In this document: positions 38,401 through 51,400 of the stretch, in pieces
Layout of the letters: each line of letters opens with the position of its first letter
Position numbering within the stretch: the first letter of the stretch is position 1
DNA from: Utricularia gibba
Taxonomy: Eukaryota > Streptophyta > Magnoliopsida > Lamiales > Lentibulariaceae
Assembly: GCA_002189035.1 (NCBI GenBank)
Contig: CM007989.1
Span: 1 to 64,000 of the forward strand
DNA length: 64,000 bases
Reading direction: 5' to 3'
Position numbers and translations under genes: made by a program
Notes under the pieces: generated by a model
Told to the model about the DNA's origin: nothing
Database searches by the model: none
Seen by the model: the letters and a program-made list of their open reading frames with translations, nothing else

Positions 38401-41400
38401 TGATTTACTGAAATCAAGACTTTGTAACCTGCTGATGCAAGCTGCAAGTTCGATCTGTTATCTGTGTTTTCTGCTTAGCCTCTTTTACTAGTCTTGTGCT
38501 CTGCCTCAGATAAGACGCCTAAAGGCAGATGTTTTGCCAGAGCTCCCACCTAAACGTCGCCAAATCATAAAACTAATTTTGAAGAAATCACACATTAATT
38601 TCGCTATGGAAACTCTGGGGTTGGAAAATGCTGATGCTTCTGCAGATGATGGTGCTGAAAATGCTAACCTTCCCATTGCTGATGATGACCTAGGTATGCT
38701 TGATATTCTTTTGATTCATCTTTGTTCTATCCAAGTTGGCTCCCAGAGATCGAACTTCATGAGCATTTTAAAGCTTATGATCTAACATTACACATTTTTA
38801 AAGTGTGACTCATGTCCTGCTTTCATTCATTCTTCAAAATGCAAATGTACTGTATGTGAGTATCCAGGGAAGTTGGCTGCAGTTTCTTTTAACAAGAATT
38901 CATTATACATATGTAGACACTTGGTTTCAAAAGATAGTTTTTGTGATCAATTATTGTTCTTCATGTAGAAATTGACATAAATAAAAAATTGCAAAAGAAG
39001 CTCTCGGCACTTGGACTTGCCAAATTGCCTGGATTTCTTGAATGGCTCTCTTTACACCCCATCACTACAGAGATGGACTCTGGAAAGGCCATGGAAGCAA
39101 GTTCTGGCTCTCACAAAATGTTGGTTTTTGCTTATCATCATAGGGTGCTTGATGGGGTGCAGGTGATTTTATTTCATGTTCTATGTAATGTTATTTATGG
39201 CTATATAATATTTGCTCATCATCATTGGTCTTCTTGATAGATGGAATCATTTTTGATTCATGATAATTATGCTCGTGCAGGAATTTTTATGTGAGAAGGG
39301 AATAGAGTTTGTTCGTATTGATTGCAAAGTAATGGGTGTTGACAGAGAGTTAGCAATTAAAACCTTCCAGACATCTAAGAAGGTCTCTAATTTCTGGAAC
39401 TTACAGTGAAAATTTTATTAATGAATTCCTTGTTTTGTATCTACCGCCTTCATCTTCTTCATCAGCATTTTCTTAATAGAGGGACATATGCCTTAAGAAA
39501 TTTTTTTAATAATGCATAAGCATCGAGTCATTTTATCAGGGCTATTGCATTTGGTATTTGATGCAATAGAGATTGTTTTTGAATCTATATTTGTTCTGTT
39601 TTGGAGAAGAGATTGGAAATTTTTGCTTTGAATTACTCATGAAACGTCATTTAATTTGTATTAGGTTAAGATTGCATTAGTTGGCATTCGTGCTGGAGGC
39701 TCTGGGCTTAACCTAACAGCAGCAGAAAATGTTGCTTTCCTTGAGCTACCCATGAGATTGGCCGATATTCAACAGGTTCGTTTTATGATTATCTTTTTGT
39801 TTCAAGAGTAATCATCTGATTATCTCTCATGTTCAAATCTTGATTTTTTTATTGTGAGAGATCTATTGTCCATGTCAACAAAAAAAGGAATAAGATATAA
39901 ACTCTCCAGTTGAAGGAAAGTATGAAACCTGGAGATTGCAAAAGTTCCCTCATTTATCATTTGAAATGTGGAAATTGAGACAAATTTTGGACTGTATTGG
40001 CTCTTCTTCCTTGATGGATGGGGCTTCTCCAAACTGATGTATAAAAGGATAATGACATTTACATTTATAATTTCAAGTTTGTATCTTTACATTCACATTA
40101 TCTGCTTTTTTTGTAACTTTTGAAAACTGAAGGCTGAAGACCGAGTACATAGGCATGGACAGAAGAGATTGGTGAATGTTTATGTTTTCTGTGCCAAGGT
40201 GCCTTACCTTTGGTTATAACACGTTTTTATTGATTATCATCCTCGAAGTTTTTGTGAATCCCTGAGACAAATCAAAGAATCGTTTTATCATGTCCTTGTA
40301 GGATACTACTGATGAGCTTGTTTGGCAGAAACTAAATAAGAGTTTGCTTTGTGTTTCATCAACTCTCAATGGGAAGCATGATGCCATGCATGAAATAGAT
40401 GTGAGGATTGAAAAGTGCTTTTGTTCTCTGTTGGAAATAATTAGTTAGGAGAATTAACAATTTATTTGAGGGCAATAATGAATTCTTGTTCTTTGACAGC
40501 TGATTCATTTTTTTTTTCTTGTGGTGCAATATTTTATTATTTTCCTATGCATGACTCATTTTTGGAGAAGGCTATTAGAAGGAAAGGATACTTTGCATTC
40601 ACCTTTATGTTAGCTGATAAAGACATTTGTGCACTGTTTTGTTTCCAAATTTAGATGTAAAGCAATAACATGTCGCTTCTTGATTTGGTGCACTCAGGTT
40701 CAGAGCATTTCTTGTTTTGACTCTAGCACCGCAAATCATGCTCGAAAGGAATTTATGGAATCACAGTGCTCTTCTGATAATCCTACTGCAAAGTTACTGA
40801 GAGTATCTCAAGTCGCACATCAGAAAATGGATGAAGCTAATGCTGCACAAAGTGTTGGTAAAGTAACCCAAAGTGGACATGGTTGTTCAACGGAATTTGA
40901 TCATGGAAAGAATGTGGCGTTGCCAATCCCAGCAAGCACTCTTCGTTTTGAGGTAGTCATTTAAGTTTTCTTTCATTTTTAGGGTTATTTTCCTTCCATA
41001 TAGATCTTTTACGAAGAGGAGTAAATCTTTTTAGTTCTGATACTTGATATTTTTATGACTCAGGTAAGCAAGCACACTGGAAGAATTCATTTATACTCCT
41101 GCATTCCAGGAATAGACACAAGGCCTAGGCCACTTAATGTCAACTTTAGGCCAGAGGAAATTGAGTGCCTTCAGGTGGCAGGGGGGAATCATAAATTCCT
41201 AGATACCCCTCTCTACATAGAAGCTTTATTAATGTACATCAATGAGTGGAAGAAACTGAGGCCGGTGATGAGGAGGAAATTAATGAACAAACCCTTGCAA
41301 CTGCCGCTCACTTCTGAGCTATGCTATTTGAGTGAACACCAGAACCACGATGATGGGGTATGCATGATAATGAGTAACTGATTTTCTGCATCTGATTATT

Positions 41401-43415
41401 GGAAACAGCAGTTTCAAAGCTCCCTTTGTTCTTAAAGTTCTTTTCTACTTTTTTATTCAATAGTTCTTTTGCTGGTGAAACTCAATTATTATGGTATTAA
41501 TTATTATTAATCACTTTTTTTTTTCAAAGGGACTGCTTAGAGGTGGAAGCAAGAGACGTGTAGCTTCAAGAGCTGAAATAAGTCATCCATTACCGGAAAA
41601 TGCAGTATGGAGAAAGGTAAACCTCTCTGGTGGCTGTAATCGTAAAGAGAAGCTTTATTCACAAGGCTGGTCAGAAACAGATGGACCACTCTGCAAGATG
41701 TGCCAAACACCATGCAAGTTGGTATATTTAACAATTCACTATTTGTTGAATGTGAGTAGATTTTCATTAGTTTCTAATCTCATGGCAGGGGAAACAATGC
41801 TAGGATGCCTGACTTTTTCGAGGATCTGTTCTGCTCTTTGGATTGCTTCGAGGAATATCGATCACGAACTTCGAGTGGGTTTATCCGCCAGGTGCTGGCA
41901 TGGTTTTCATATTTTGTTTTTTTTTCAATGGCAAGAATGGTTTTCATATTTCGATGTTGTAAGTAATTTAGCAGAATGCTTTACAGTATACATACAGATA
42001 TTCAAATTTTAATTTTGCAGGAGCTTTTCAAAATTGAGCGTGGTATTTGCACAAATTGTCACTTAGACTGCCATCGACTCGTAGGTCACCTACAATGCCT
42101 ATCAATTGAGAAGCGAGGGGAGTATCTGGAGAGAGTTGCTCCAAATATTGCAAAACTTGGCCGACTGTATGCTTTTTATTTGGAGTTTTTCTTCGTTGTT
42201 ACTAAGAATCATTAAATTAATTAGTAGATTTTAAGTGTGGTTCTCTTCACTCCCAGATATTCTGGCACTATAAAATGGACATTTGATTTTTTACATCCCT
42301 TGTCAAGACGTATAGTAAATGAGCTCCAGTAAAACCTGTATCAGTTCATCTCACTGTTTGCATTGATTTTTTCACTTCGAATTGAAGAAATTTAGGATTT
42401 CAATGTTAGCACCATTCAATGAGCTTAAGGTAGCAACTTTATTTCGTCTCCATGCTTTCTCAGTTTGAGAGAGGAGAGAGTGCTGTATTTTAACCCGTTT
42501 CAAGTACCAAGATATGCGGTCTTTTTCTTCTGTTTTGGACAACTTTTATTTCCTTCAGGTTCTATACAACAGTTTTTTACATTCATGAGCAAGCAGAATT
42601 CATCAGGTTCTCTGTTGCTTCGCTGGTCTTAATATATAATGTTGTGTTCATTCATATGCAGATTCAATAGGCTTGTTGATGATCCCACAGAAGGCAATGC
42701 ATGGCATGCTGACCACATTGTACCTGTGTATAAGGGTGGAGGTGTGAGATAATTAAATCCTTAAATCTATCTTGTTCCTTGCCTAAGAAAGATTTTTATT
42801 ATTTTCCTTCTGTGTTCATGTGTGAACTAACGAGCAATCACTGAATGAACACTATTAGTAGTTTGATCATTTTTCAGAATGATGAAGTGTATTGGTGCCA
42901 TATCACCTTTAGAGACATGCTCCATTTCCAGATTTCAATGGAGATTATCATTATTTGATCATAATGAATTGTCTAATCTGAGGTACAGGTGAGTGCAATC
43001 TAGAGAACGTCAGGACGCTTTGTGTTGCATGCCATGTGGATGTCACCAGTATGCAAAGCAAGGAACGATGTATTGCACGGAAAAATGCTAGGAAACGGCT
43101 CAGAGATGCAATGTCCAGGATTGCCAATGTGAAAAAATGCGGAAAACTCAGCAGTGTTCTTAAGGTGTCATTACTATGAGAATTTACGATGTTATTGCTT
43201 CGAGTGTATTCAAAGTTCATTGAGACGTGGAAACTACCAAATGCACTTGGTTGTGAATGTGAATGACCTCTTTCTCTCAATTTCCTTTCTGTGATTTAAT
43301 GCTCCTTTACCCACAGGACTTTGAATTCAACATCCAGAAGGACGGGCCAGGTTGTAGTCTGCCAATCGAGATCCCTGGTAGTGCATATTCGATAGGTGGT
43401 GGAAATGAAGAATGA
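35425..43415 (+). CDS. ZRANB3: ZRANB3-type SNF2 annealing helicase with C-terminal HNH nuclease
   Basis: SNF2-family DNA translocase that in animals remodels stalled replication forks and cuts branched DNA. The ATG at 35425 begins MDETAEVTEEQRKRAAINLA; an upstream in-frame ATG at 35365 is possible but leader-like. Exon 1 ends at 35760; exon 2 (35877-36236) carries Walker A DEMGLGKTLQ after LLPFQLDGVRFALRRGGRCL. The DEAH-type box DESHHLHC lies near 37045, LLSGTPSLSR near 37400, and helicase C motifs at 39661-39774 (IRAGGSGLNLTAAENV) and ~40132-40198 (AEDRVHRHGQ). A long linker follows, then a cysteine-rich zinc-ribbon-like part (CKMCQTPCK; CTNCHLDCHR). The HNH module spans ~42661-43165 (NAWHADHIVPVYKGGG, ENVRTLCVACHV). 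About 20 exons join in frame. The stop at 43413-43415 overlaps an ATG in another frame that opens a possible extension. Confidence 0.92.
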
Positions 43416-43826
43416 AGAAACTCGTTGATCTTTATCAACAGATTAGAAAGGTGTGTTTTTTTGTGTTTCTATCAACTAAAATATCGTTCTCAATAAAGTC
43501 TCTGTTTCCAGACTGTTAAATGTGGGCTAGAATATATACACGTGAGTTGCAGAATGGTAGTTTTCTCCTATCTTGGCGTCCACAATAGAAGATGATTATC
43601 TAAGTTGATACACATACATATGTATTTGCTTGCACAGGCTCGCGGGGTAGTAAGAGGTGCTGACTTGTTCATACGCAATGGAGGAGTAATTCCGGGAAGG
43701 GGTTGCAACAAAGCTGATTGGTTGGTCCTCAACCTCAACGACTTAAATAGGCATTTTGTAACGAAAGATGTAGGACTGCTTAAGGGAAGCGCTCTGGCCT
43801 TGGTCTCATCTTCGAATCTAAATTAA
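43412..43826 (+). other. Possible 3' extension exon(s) of ZRANB3 gene
   Basis: Directly at the ZRANB3 stop, the frame one base back reads MKKLVDLYQQIRK to a GTGTGT donor near 43451. After a GCACAG acceptor, 43639-43826 continues it in phase as ARGVVRGADLFIRNGGVI, DWLVLNLNDLNRHF and LLKGSALALVSS, then a stop. The phase match and clean splice signals suggest real coding sequence. It would join ZRANB3 if one A were missing before 43413, the same direction of error seen elsewhere in the window. It could instead be a small separate gene or chance. I do not recognise the protein. Confidence 0.4.
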
Positions 43827-44121
43827 AGATTTATATGTTGCCAACAAAAAAAAAAAAAAAATTCAAGGTTCACACTAACTGCCTGAAGTACGACTGGCGC
43901 AGTCAAAGGTGGCATTTCAGTTATACCTTTATAGTGCAGCCGATTTGAGTCTTTTTTTTTCCACCGTACTAACGGAAACAGACATTGAAACACCGGTATT
44001 CTTCCTTAGCTTTCTTCTCTCTAGTCCGTTAATCAACTTGAGCTTGTAGAACTTCGTTGTATATGTTTCCATTGCTCTCGTGTTTTCTTCTTTTGCTTAT
44101 AGCAGTTTTCCAGGAAAAAAA
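43827..44121. other. Spacer before the B3 gene
   Basis: Non-coding stretch of about 295 bases with a poly-A tract near 43845-43860. It presumably contains the B3 gene promoter and leader. A CAG acceptor-like site just before 44106 allows an untranslated first exon. Confidence 0.4.
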
Positions 44122-45123
44122 ATGATGAAATGCAGTCATTATTTCAAGATCATGGTGCCTGGTTTTGATGAAAAATTGGGATTCTCCCTAAGTTTTCTTT
44201 CCTTGCTCAGTTTGATGGGAATAAGTCTTGTGTGGAAATTTTTTTTTTTCTTTCTGTTACGCAGTGAAAGCTTTTCCTGTGATTGCGGTGGTGCAGAATT
44301 TCGTTAAACCATAAAACTTTGACTTTTTTCGGTACATAGAACCTGCCTCCGGTATTCTGTGAGAAGGTGCTGAAGTTGGAAAGCTCTGAATGGATGGTCA
44401 CCTTGATGAGCCGTAGAGGAGCATGGAAGATAAATGCTTGCAGGTGCAGGTGCAGTGTCATCAGCTTCAGAAAAGGGTGGTCTCGTTTTGTCCGAGCTCA
44501 TCATGTCAAGATTGGAGATGTCACCGTGTTTCATCACGTCAATGTTTACGTTTTCAATCCATCAAACTGTGAAAAACATTTCTCGGATAGGGAATCATCC
44601 CCACCAGTGATGACACATGGTAAACAGCAGTAGTTGATTTAAGTGCTGTTTGGTTTGATTGTTTCAAGTAAAGATATCTTGCAGAAGGAATAAGGAGGAA
44701 ACGATTCCACAGAAAGAAACCGTGTTTCACCTACACAGTTCAACCTCGTCATCGAGCCAAGAATTCCAGGGTTGGGATCGTTTTTATTTCAAGTTGCATG
44801 TTGGGTTCATACCAGGCAAGAGTTGCTTTTTCCAATAACGCGTTGTGTTGTTGCAGATAATACCATTAAAATTTAAGAAGATGCATGATCTGGCAGAGAA
44901 ATCGAGTGTTATTCTACAGAATCCATATGGGAGATCATGGCCCATGAAGCTGAGGGTATGGAAGGAGGGGAAGACGTGCAGAATGTTCGAGGGCTGGCAT
45001 GAGTTTCTCATCTCAAATAGGCCGGAGGTCGGAGATGAATGTATTTTCGAACTGGTGAGCCATGGCCTTGAAACAGGTTCTTCCTTCAAGATGCGCATTG
45101 TAAGAGTCACCAAGAGCAAGTAG
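44122..45123 (+). CDS. B3-domain DNA-binding protein (REM-like), two B3 domains
   Basis: Plant-specific transcription factor type. The ATG at 44122 begins MMKCSHYFKIMVPGFDEKL, the first strand of a B3 fold. Exon 2 (~44340-44621) completes domain 1 with NLPPVFCEKVLKLESSEWMV, RRGAWK, GWSRFVRAHHVKIGDVTVFH and VFNPSNCEK. A short basic exon (~44686-44771, EGIRRKRFHRKK) links to exon 4 (44857-45123) with domain 2: IIPLKFKKMHDLAEKSSVIL, GRSWPMKLRV, FEGWHEFLISNRPEVGDECI and the stop at 45121. The exon 1 donor is unclear: sequence after EKL is GGATTC, not GT. A donor at GTGTGG (44230) would insert about 17 residues, so the first junction is uncertain. Tail-to-tail with callose synthase. Confidence 0.82.
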
Positions 45124-45493
45124 TAGAGTAGCGGAGTCCATCTTCCTTGCACGACTTAATCTTGCGTTGCTGTAGTTCTGGGGTTATTTTGTTGCTTTTT
45201 GATGGTCCTCAGTTAGCTAAAATGAAGCCGTCACCCTGTGTTGATGGGTTTTCGTTTGTGTTGAACAGTGGCCATAAGTGTCCTGCAGCCAGCGAGTGCA
45301 TGAATTCGTTATTCCGAGTCAAAGTCAATCGTCACCACACCAGTAATGACATTTGACTATCAGTATGTGCATCACAACACCAACGGGCGTTCCAGGTCCA
45401 CCACTATTCCTTCCTCTGTGTTGCGTTGTGTTGTGCTTACGCCCGCTACCGTCGACGATGCTGTCTTGTCATCTCCTGACCGTATGGCAAAGC
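45124..45493. other. Convergent spacer between B3 gene and callose synthase
   Basis: This 370-base stretch holds the 3' ends of two converging genes. Several short open frames are present, but none has recognisable features. Confidence 0.5.
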
Positions 45494-48400
45494 TCACTTA
45501 TTTTTCTTCCCACCAGCAAGAATACGTTGAATCTGCAAGCCTCTACTGAAGGCCTGGTTGAAAAGCAGCCTTGTTTGGAACTCGGAAACGAATGGGAACC
45601 AAGCCAGGATTGCCACAGGAGCAAAGATCACCAGCCCCATTATATACTCGTATCCTCTAGCCAAAGCTTTTACTGAGGCCCACATCCCGATGCCCTTCAC
45701 TATAGGCCTACAAGCCTGCGCTATAAGCAGGAGTGCCCAGCCAGTGGGCAAAAATCCGAGCAAGCACGCAACGATATCGTTGCCTGTGAGCTCCAGGAAC
45801 TTTATGAACACGAGAAGTGTCGCCACGAAAGCAATAAACAGGAAAAGCTTTAAAAGTCGGAACATCAACTGGAAATCAGCGCTGAACCTTTGTCTCCCCA
45901 TGGACACTATCTGAATTCAAATGTTCCTGGAGGTTACAAGCAGCACAATGTGGGAGGAAACCATTTATGAAAACTCACCTTCAAAATGATAACCACAGCA
46001 AGAATCACCAACCAGGACAAGCCATAAACCTGAAACAATTAAAGTGATTTAGAGAAAACAATAGGGCTGAGATAGGGGCATGATACCAAATTTTACACAA
46101 GTCCTTCGCTAATGTGCCCATTCCCTAAGCGAAATCCGGCTATAAGCTGAATTTCATGTGCAGGAAGAAAAAATTAGGAATTACCAGAAGGCTCTTTTCA
46201 TTCTGCACTGCATGCAGCTGATAAACTATCCCATACTGGTATAGGAAGAAGCGTAAGGAGAGGATGATCTCCCAGAATCGTCCCAGGAGTCCTGTGTACT
46301 GGAGATGCTCTTGTTCCTCATCCCACCATGATTCCCAACTCTTTGTTGCCGGGACACCAATTCCACCACAGCTACTCATCCACTTAGTCCAATCCTCAAA
46401 GTCATCGACTATCTTCTGCCATTCAAATCCTGAAGGATTGAATAAGAAAGGAGCAAACAACCAGGAAACCACAAGGAACCACATTGACATAGTGACAAAT
46501 GTGTAAGTTGTGGAGTCAGGAGCAGCAGTGCTATATGCGTGATAAACTATCAGCATAACCATAATTTCTAGAGCTTTAGTAAAATGGCTCCTGGAGTACA
46601 TCCTATAATTTTCAGCGAACTTCTCATGCCGCACCACAAAACCACGGCCTGTAGCTCTATATTTGGCTCCACCATGAAGGATAGTACGGCCAAAATAATG
46701 AACCTTCGTCCCAAGAGAGAAAGTAAAGAAGACAGCAGCTAGTTGAAGCTGCATGATAATTAGCTCACCAGCTGCAGTTCTAAATCCCCTCTCAAGACCA
46801 ATTTCCATAATCATGGGCAGCGCCATCAAAAGACCTAACTGAACAATTGACTGTGATGCCATCACAGCCTTCAGAGCATCATCTCCCCTAGCTCTGGAAT
46901 ATCTGATTATGGCCTTCTCCATCCCACTAAGAGAAAGATAGAGTCTACCATACAAGTAAGCATACACGGTAAGGACAACAAGCTGCACAGCATCAACAAC
47001 AAGATGGAAAACATCAGAAATTAAATTTTAATAATTTCAAAGAGAAGTCAACAGAGAAGTAGAATTAAACAGGATCTATAAGATGCTTCATTAGGAGTTA
47101 CTTTTTCATGTAAATTAAAGGAAGCAATTTAATACATTACCATTGAGCTAATGTAAAACCCTGTTGTTGTATAGTAGCAAGACAACATGCGGAAGAAGTC
47201 AAAACGATGGCCCAATCGGTAGATATCACGGCTCAGAGTCTGCTCCCCATTACCACAAGCCACTTTTGCTTCAAAAAGTGAAATCTGATTGAGTCCAACA
47301 TCTCGGCCCTTCCCAACTTGTATGTATTCATGGTGAGTCACATTTCCACGTCTTAAAGTTGAATTAAAACCTTAGGAGCCAAAAACAATCAGGAGTTGCA
47401 TTATCATAAGCAGACAAAGGAAATAACAAACTCACCAGCAAATATATCTTCACTAAGATTGATTCCTCGTGATGCTTTACTTATTCCTCCACGAGTTATG
47501 TGGAAGATTCTGTCAAAAACATCTGGATGCCCATAGTGGAAACGAACCCTGCAAAAAACCAATTAACGGAATGCACTTGTAAAATGAGTTTGAAACCAGA
47601 AGCATTCTAAAATCATATGACTGTTTCAACATAGAAGGAATGAAAAAACAGATAATACTGATCTAAGTGAATATGGGAAACACTATGAGAAATCTGAAAT
47701 AAGAAGACAGTGCTGGTGTTAAGGTGCGGATGGTCACTGGAGATAATATTCAGACAGCATGGGAGAATCATCCATTCTTTGGGCGTAAAATGAAAACAAT
47801 ATAATATCCAATAATCATTACACTAATGTGTGAAAATGAAATTCATACTTCAAAGGCCTTGCAAGAACTCTCTGGCCAATGGTGACGAAGCTTGTTTCCT
47901 GATTTGACATGAACCAAGCCAATGAAGAGACACTGCAATCAAGATGTTTTCAGAAAAGGAAAATACTGATGGTTCACAACTTAAACAGTTACTAGAAGGC
48001 CTACCTTCCAGTGAAAATATGCTCTCGGACTCCCAGGATTGTAGGTGGTCTCACTCCATGGTCCTCATTGAATTCCTCAAGTAAGTTTCGCATCTTAAAG
48101 GCTTCTTCCAAATAATTATCCTACAAGTGGAAGTAGCCATTGGTTATGTTACAGTAAATTTGTTACAAAGCAAAATACGCACTAGATGAAACAGTTTACC
48201 AATCTCACCTGATTCATGTCAATTGTTTGAAGAGCTTCACCACGAGTAAAAACAATAGCATGGTTTTGGTTTTCAGGTTTTCCTTCTCCTATCTTTGCAG
48301 AACCAGGCAATTTAATGCGATATATTTCCTATACAAAAACCATGACTTGGAATTACAAACTCAAAGCTAGACATTTTTGCATTATCTGAAAATAATAGTT

Positions 48401-51400
48401 ACCTGATCTAGATTGTCAACAGCTTTCACGAATACAGAGTAATACACCTTCTGATTTTTCGCGCCTTCCCTTTCCTCAACTTCATCAATATATGCTACGC
48501 GAAGTGATGGATTGCTGCATAATGATGGAAAAGAAAATAGTCATCAAATCACTAAGCTCATCACTCAACCTCAAAAACATCTCACTACAAAGGCCTTCAT
48601 GTTTAATATATATTACTTACTTAACCATCAGGTTTAGAATGTCTGTTGCACGACGATCTCCACTTCTTTTCTGATTCCCATAGTTTTGGCAGGTGGCAAC
48701 ATATGTGAATTTCATATCAGCAACAGCCTCTAGTTGAGTATACATGGATCTTTGGCTCTTTTTATCCTCATCTGATGCTTCTGTGATGGTTTTATATCCT
48801 TCCAGTATTTCTGTTGGGCAGAATCAATGAGAAATGAACAGGAGTTTCTTCAAAATAGTTTGCTCCTCCAGACACTCAACATATAAATAACAATCAAAAT
48901 GTTGAATGCATCAAAACCCACTAAACAACTCATGGAAATTTTCAAACATATTCATACGCCATATGCACTTCATTGAGAACTATTTTTTACTATATTTATC
49001 AAAACAGCATGCCCTTGAACCTTATATGACACGGGATTCATCAAATGATATCCATTATACCTCTCATAGCCAGTTTTAAATGTAAATTAGGGAAGTGTGT
49101 TAAATATGCAAGTATTTTTCTTACCATGTTCCTTAGCCATATCAAGAAAAGCCTGAAGCTTCAAGGCCCTTCTGTAGTACATCATTCCTCTAACTGCATT
49201 CAAACACATCTTGTCAAAAACTACGCAGCCAATTTGCGAAGGAACCAACAGTTTTAGAGAAGAAGAGGGACAGTGATGGAATGAGAGAACTTTAAGTCTA
49301 AACCTGTTCTACAAAGAGTCTGTCCTCTCAATGATGCCCAATGGCGGAGTTGTAGAATGTTTTCTTCGTTTTCCCATATCTCTGATCCTTTGCAATTCAG
49401 ACGCTCCATAAAATTATTCCATTCATCTGAATGAGACATGAGGACGTTAAGGATAGCATTTTAGTACTGCAGAGAGTGAGAGTGATTGTACTGCCAAGGA
49501 GTGGAATTTCATCTTGGTGATCACTGTATGACCTGGATATATCTTTTGAAGGTAATATATTATAGAAACTCCATCTTCATTTTCCATTTCAAGATCACTC
49601 TTGGAGTAAACGGTTTCCTCACTGTAGTATGGAGTAAGAACACTGCAAGAACAGTAGATGCATCGACCAAGTGTATGAGAAAAGACATACCCAGTTTTGG
49701 TCTAAATAAAGCTCTTTTAGCCAATAGTTTTCATTCATCCTCGATATTTTTTCAAATCAAGTACTATTTTGTCTATAGTTTCCATAGATTTTTCTTATTA
49801 CTATAAAAGAAGTATCAAGTCAGGATAAGATTTACCCTAACAATAAGTGAATGGATGAGGCAGGTTGCAAGCCATTAAACAAACGAGAAAAGAAAGCTCA
49901 AGATGCACCTGAAAGATAGCATTTTACGAACTCGAGGTGCACGTGGCATATCCATGAACAGTGAGTTGGAAAAAAATGCTATTCTTCTACGAGCCTCAAG
50001 ATTCGTTGGTACATCAACTGCAGATTCCTTAACAGTAAGCAGTAGATATAGTCGCCGTATCTGTGAATCAAAACAAGATAATTGTCAGATTGCTTGTTAC
50101 TAGGTAATAGCAAGCGGATCTAGTGTTTATTCGCCACAGACCTAGTGGACAAGGACTTCCGTCATACCTGTTCTTCCCATTGTGCTGTATATGGAGGTGG
50201 GAAAGCAATTCTTGTAAACAGTTGATTTCCAGAGTCTTTGCTACCGTGTCCAAGCTCCCCAAGCTCTCTATTACAATAAGTAAATTTCAAGCACCCAAGA
50301 AGGATTTTTTTGAAAGGCTTAACTGCGTTATTTAATCTACCAACCGGATCTCATTCACCATCATGTCACGTGTAACAACTTCCAACATATCTTGCAGCAG
50401 TAGCACCACTCTATCCTTTTTGGAAGGGTCTACATCTTTCTGTGGACCAAAAAGAAGTTCAGGTTCACATAAATTAAACAGTAATAGTCAAACAAACATG
50501 ACTAACCAATATCTCCACCAGTTCCACAAATTTCTTGCAAAGATCAGGTAAAGGCTTCATTCTGAAGTTTGGAAGAAATGTCCCCTTCGTTATATTGCTT
50601 TCAATTTCTTTGATGATGACTCCAATTATCCTGTAACAGAAAAGATTTTTGACAATAAAAAATTGTTATATTTATGTGTTCATGCAGGAGAAAAAAATTA
50701 TGAGGGAGACTCCTAGGCTTTAGGGGTGAATTAATACAATTAACTGATGAATGTTAAAAATGTAACCTTTTCTCGGTCTCTGCAACTGTCAAGGTATTCA
50801 AAACATTCTTAAATGATTCGTAGCACTCTAGCACAGCACACTTCATATACTCATCACCAGAAATGCGCTTCCAAAGATCAGCATCTTTAGACCGAAATTG
50901 AGCAGCCATATCAAGTGCAATAGGAATCTGCAGAGATCCATGGTCATCCGGGAACAATCACAATAAGTAGATCTCAAAAACTCATTAGGCACCTTGCTGG
51001 CTAACAAAAATGGAGGCCACTGAATTATTTTTAAGCTGGCATCAGATGAATAAGGAACAAGAAGCAGATCCATCTCCCTGAAGCAAAAATTTAATTTTAC
51101 TTTCATGAATAAGAATAACAGATAGAAGTTGCATGTATAATTCTTTAAAAGAGAAAAGAGGTGCTGGACTTTTCCTATCACTTATGAGATCTTCCTCCCG
51201 GAAGCTGCAAATCACATCATTCCACAGTTGTGCAAACTTCGCAGCTTCACTTCTTTTACTTGCGGACACCTATAGAGAGGAAAATATGGAAATTAAAATG
51301 GCATCTCAGTTGCTAGTACTCGGAGTATAAAAATTCTTTGCTAGGGAAGGATGAAATACCTGATAAAAATTCTTTGCAAGGGAAAATCCTCTTTTCCTAG

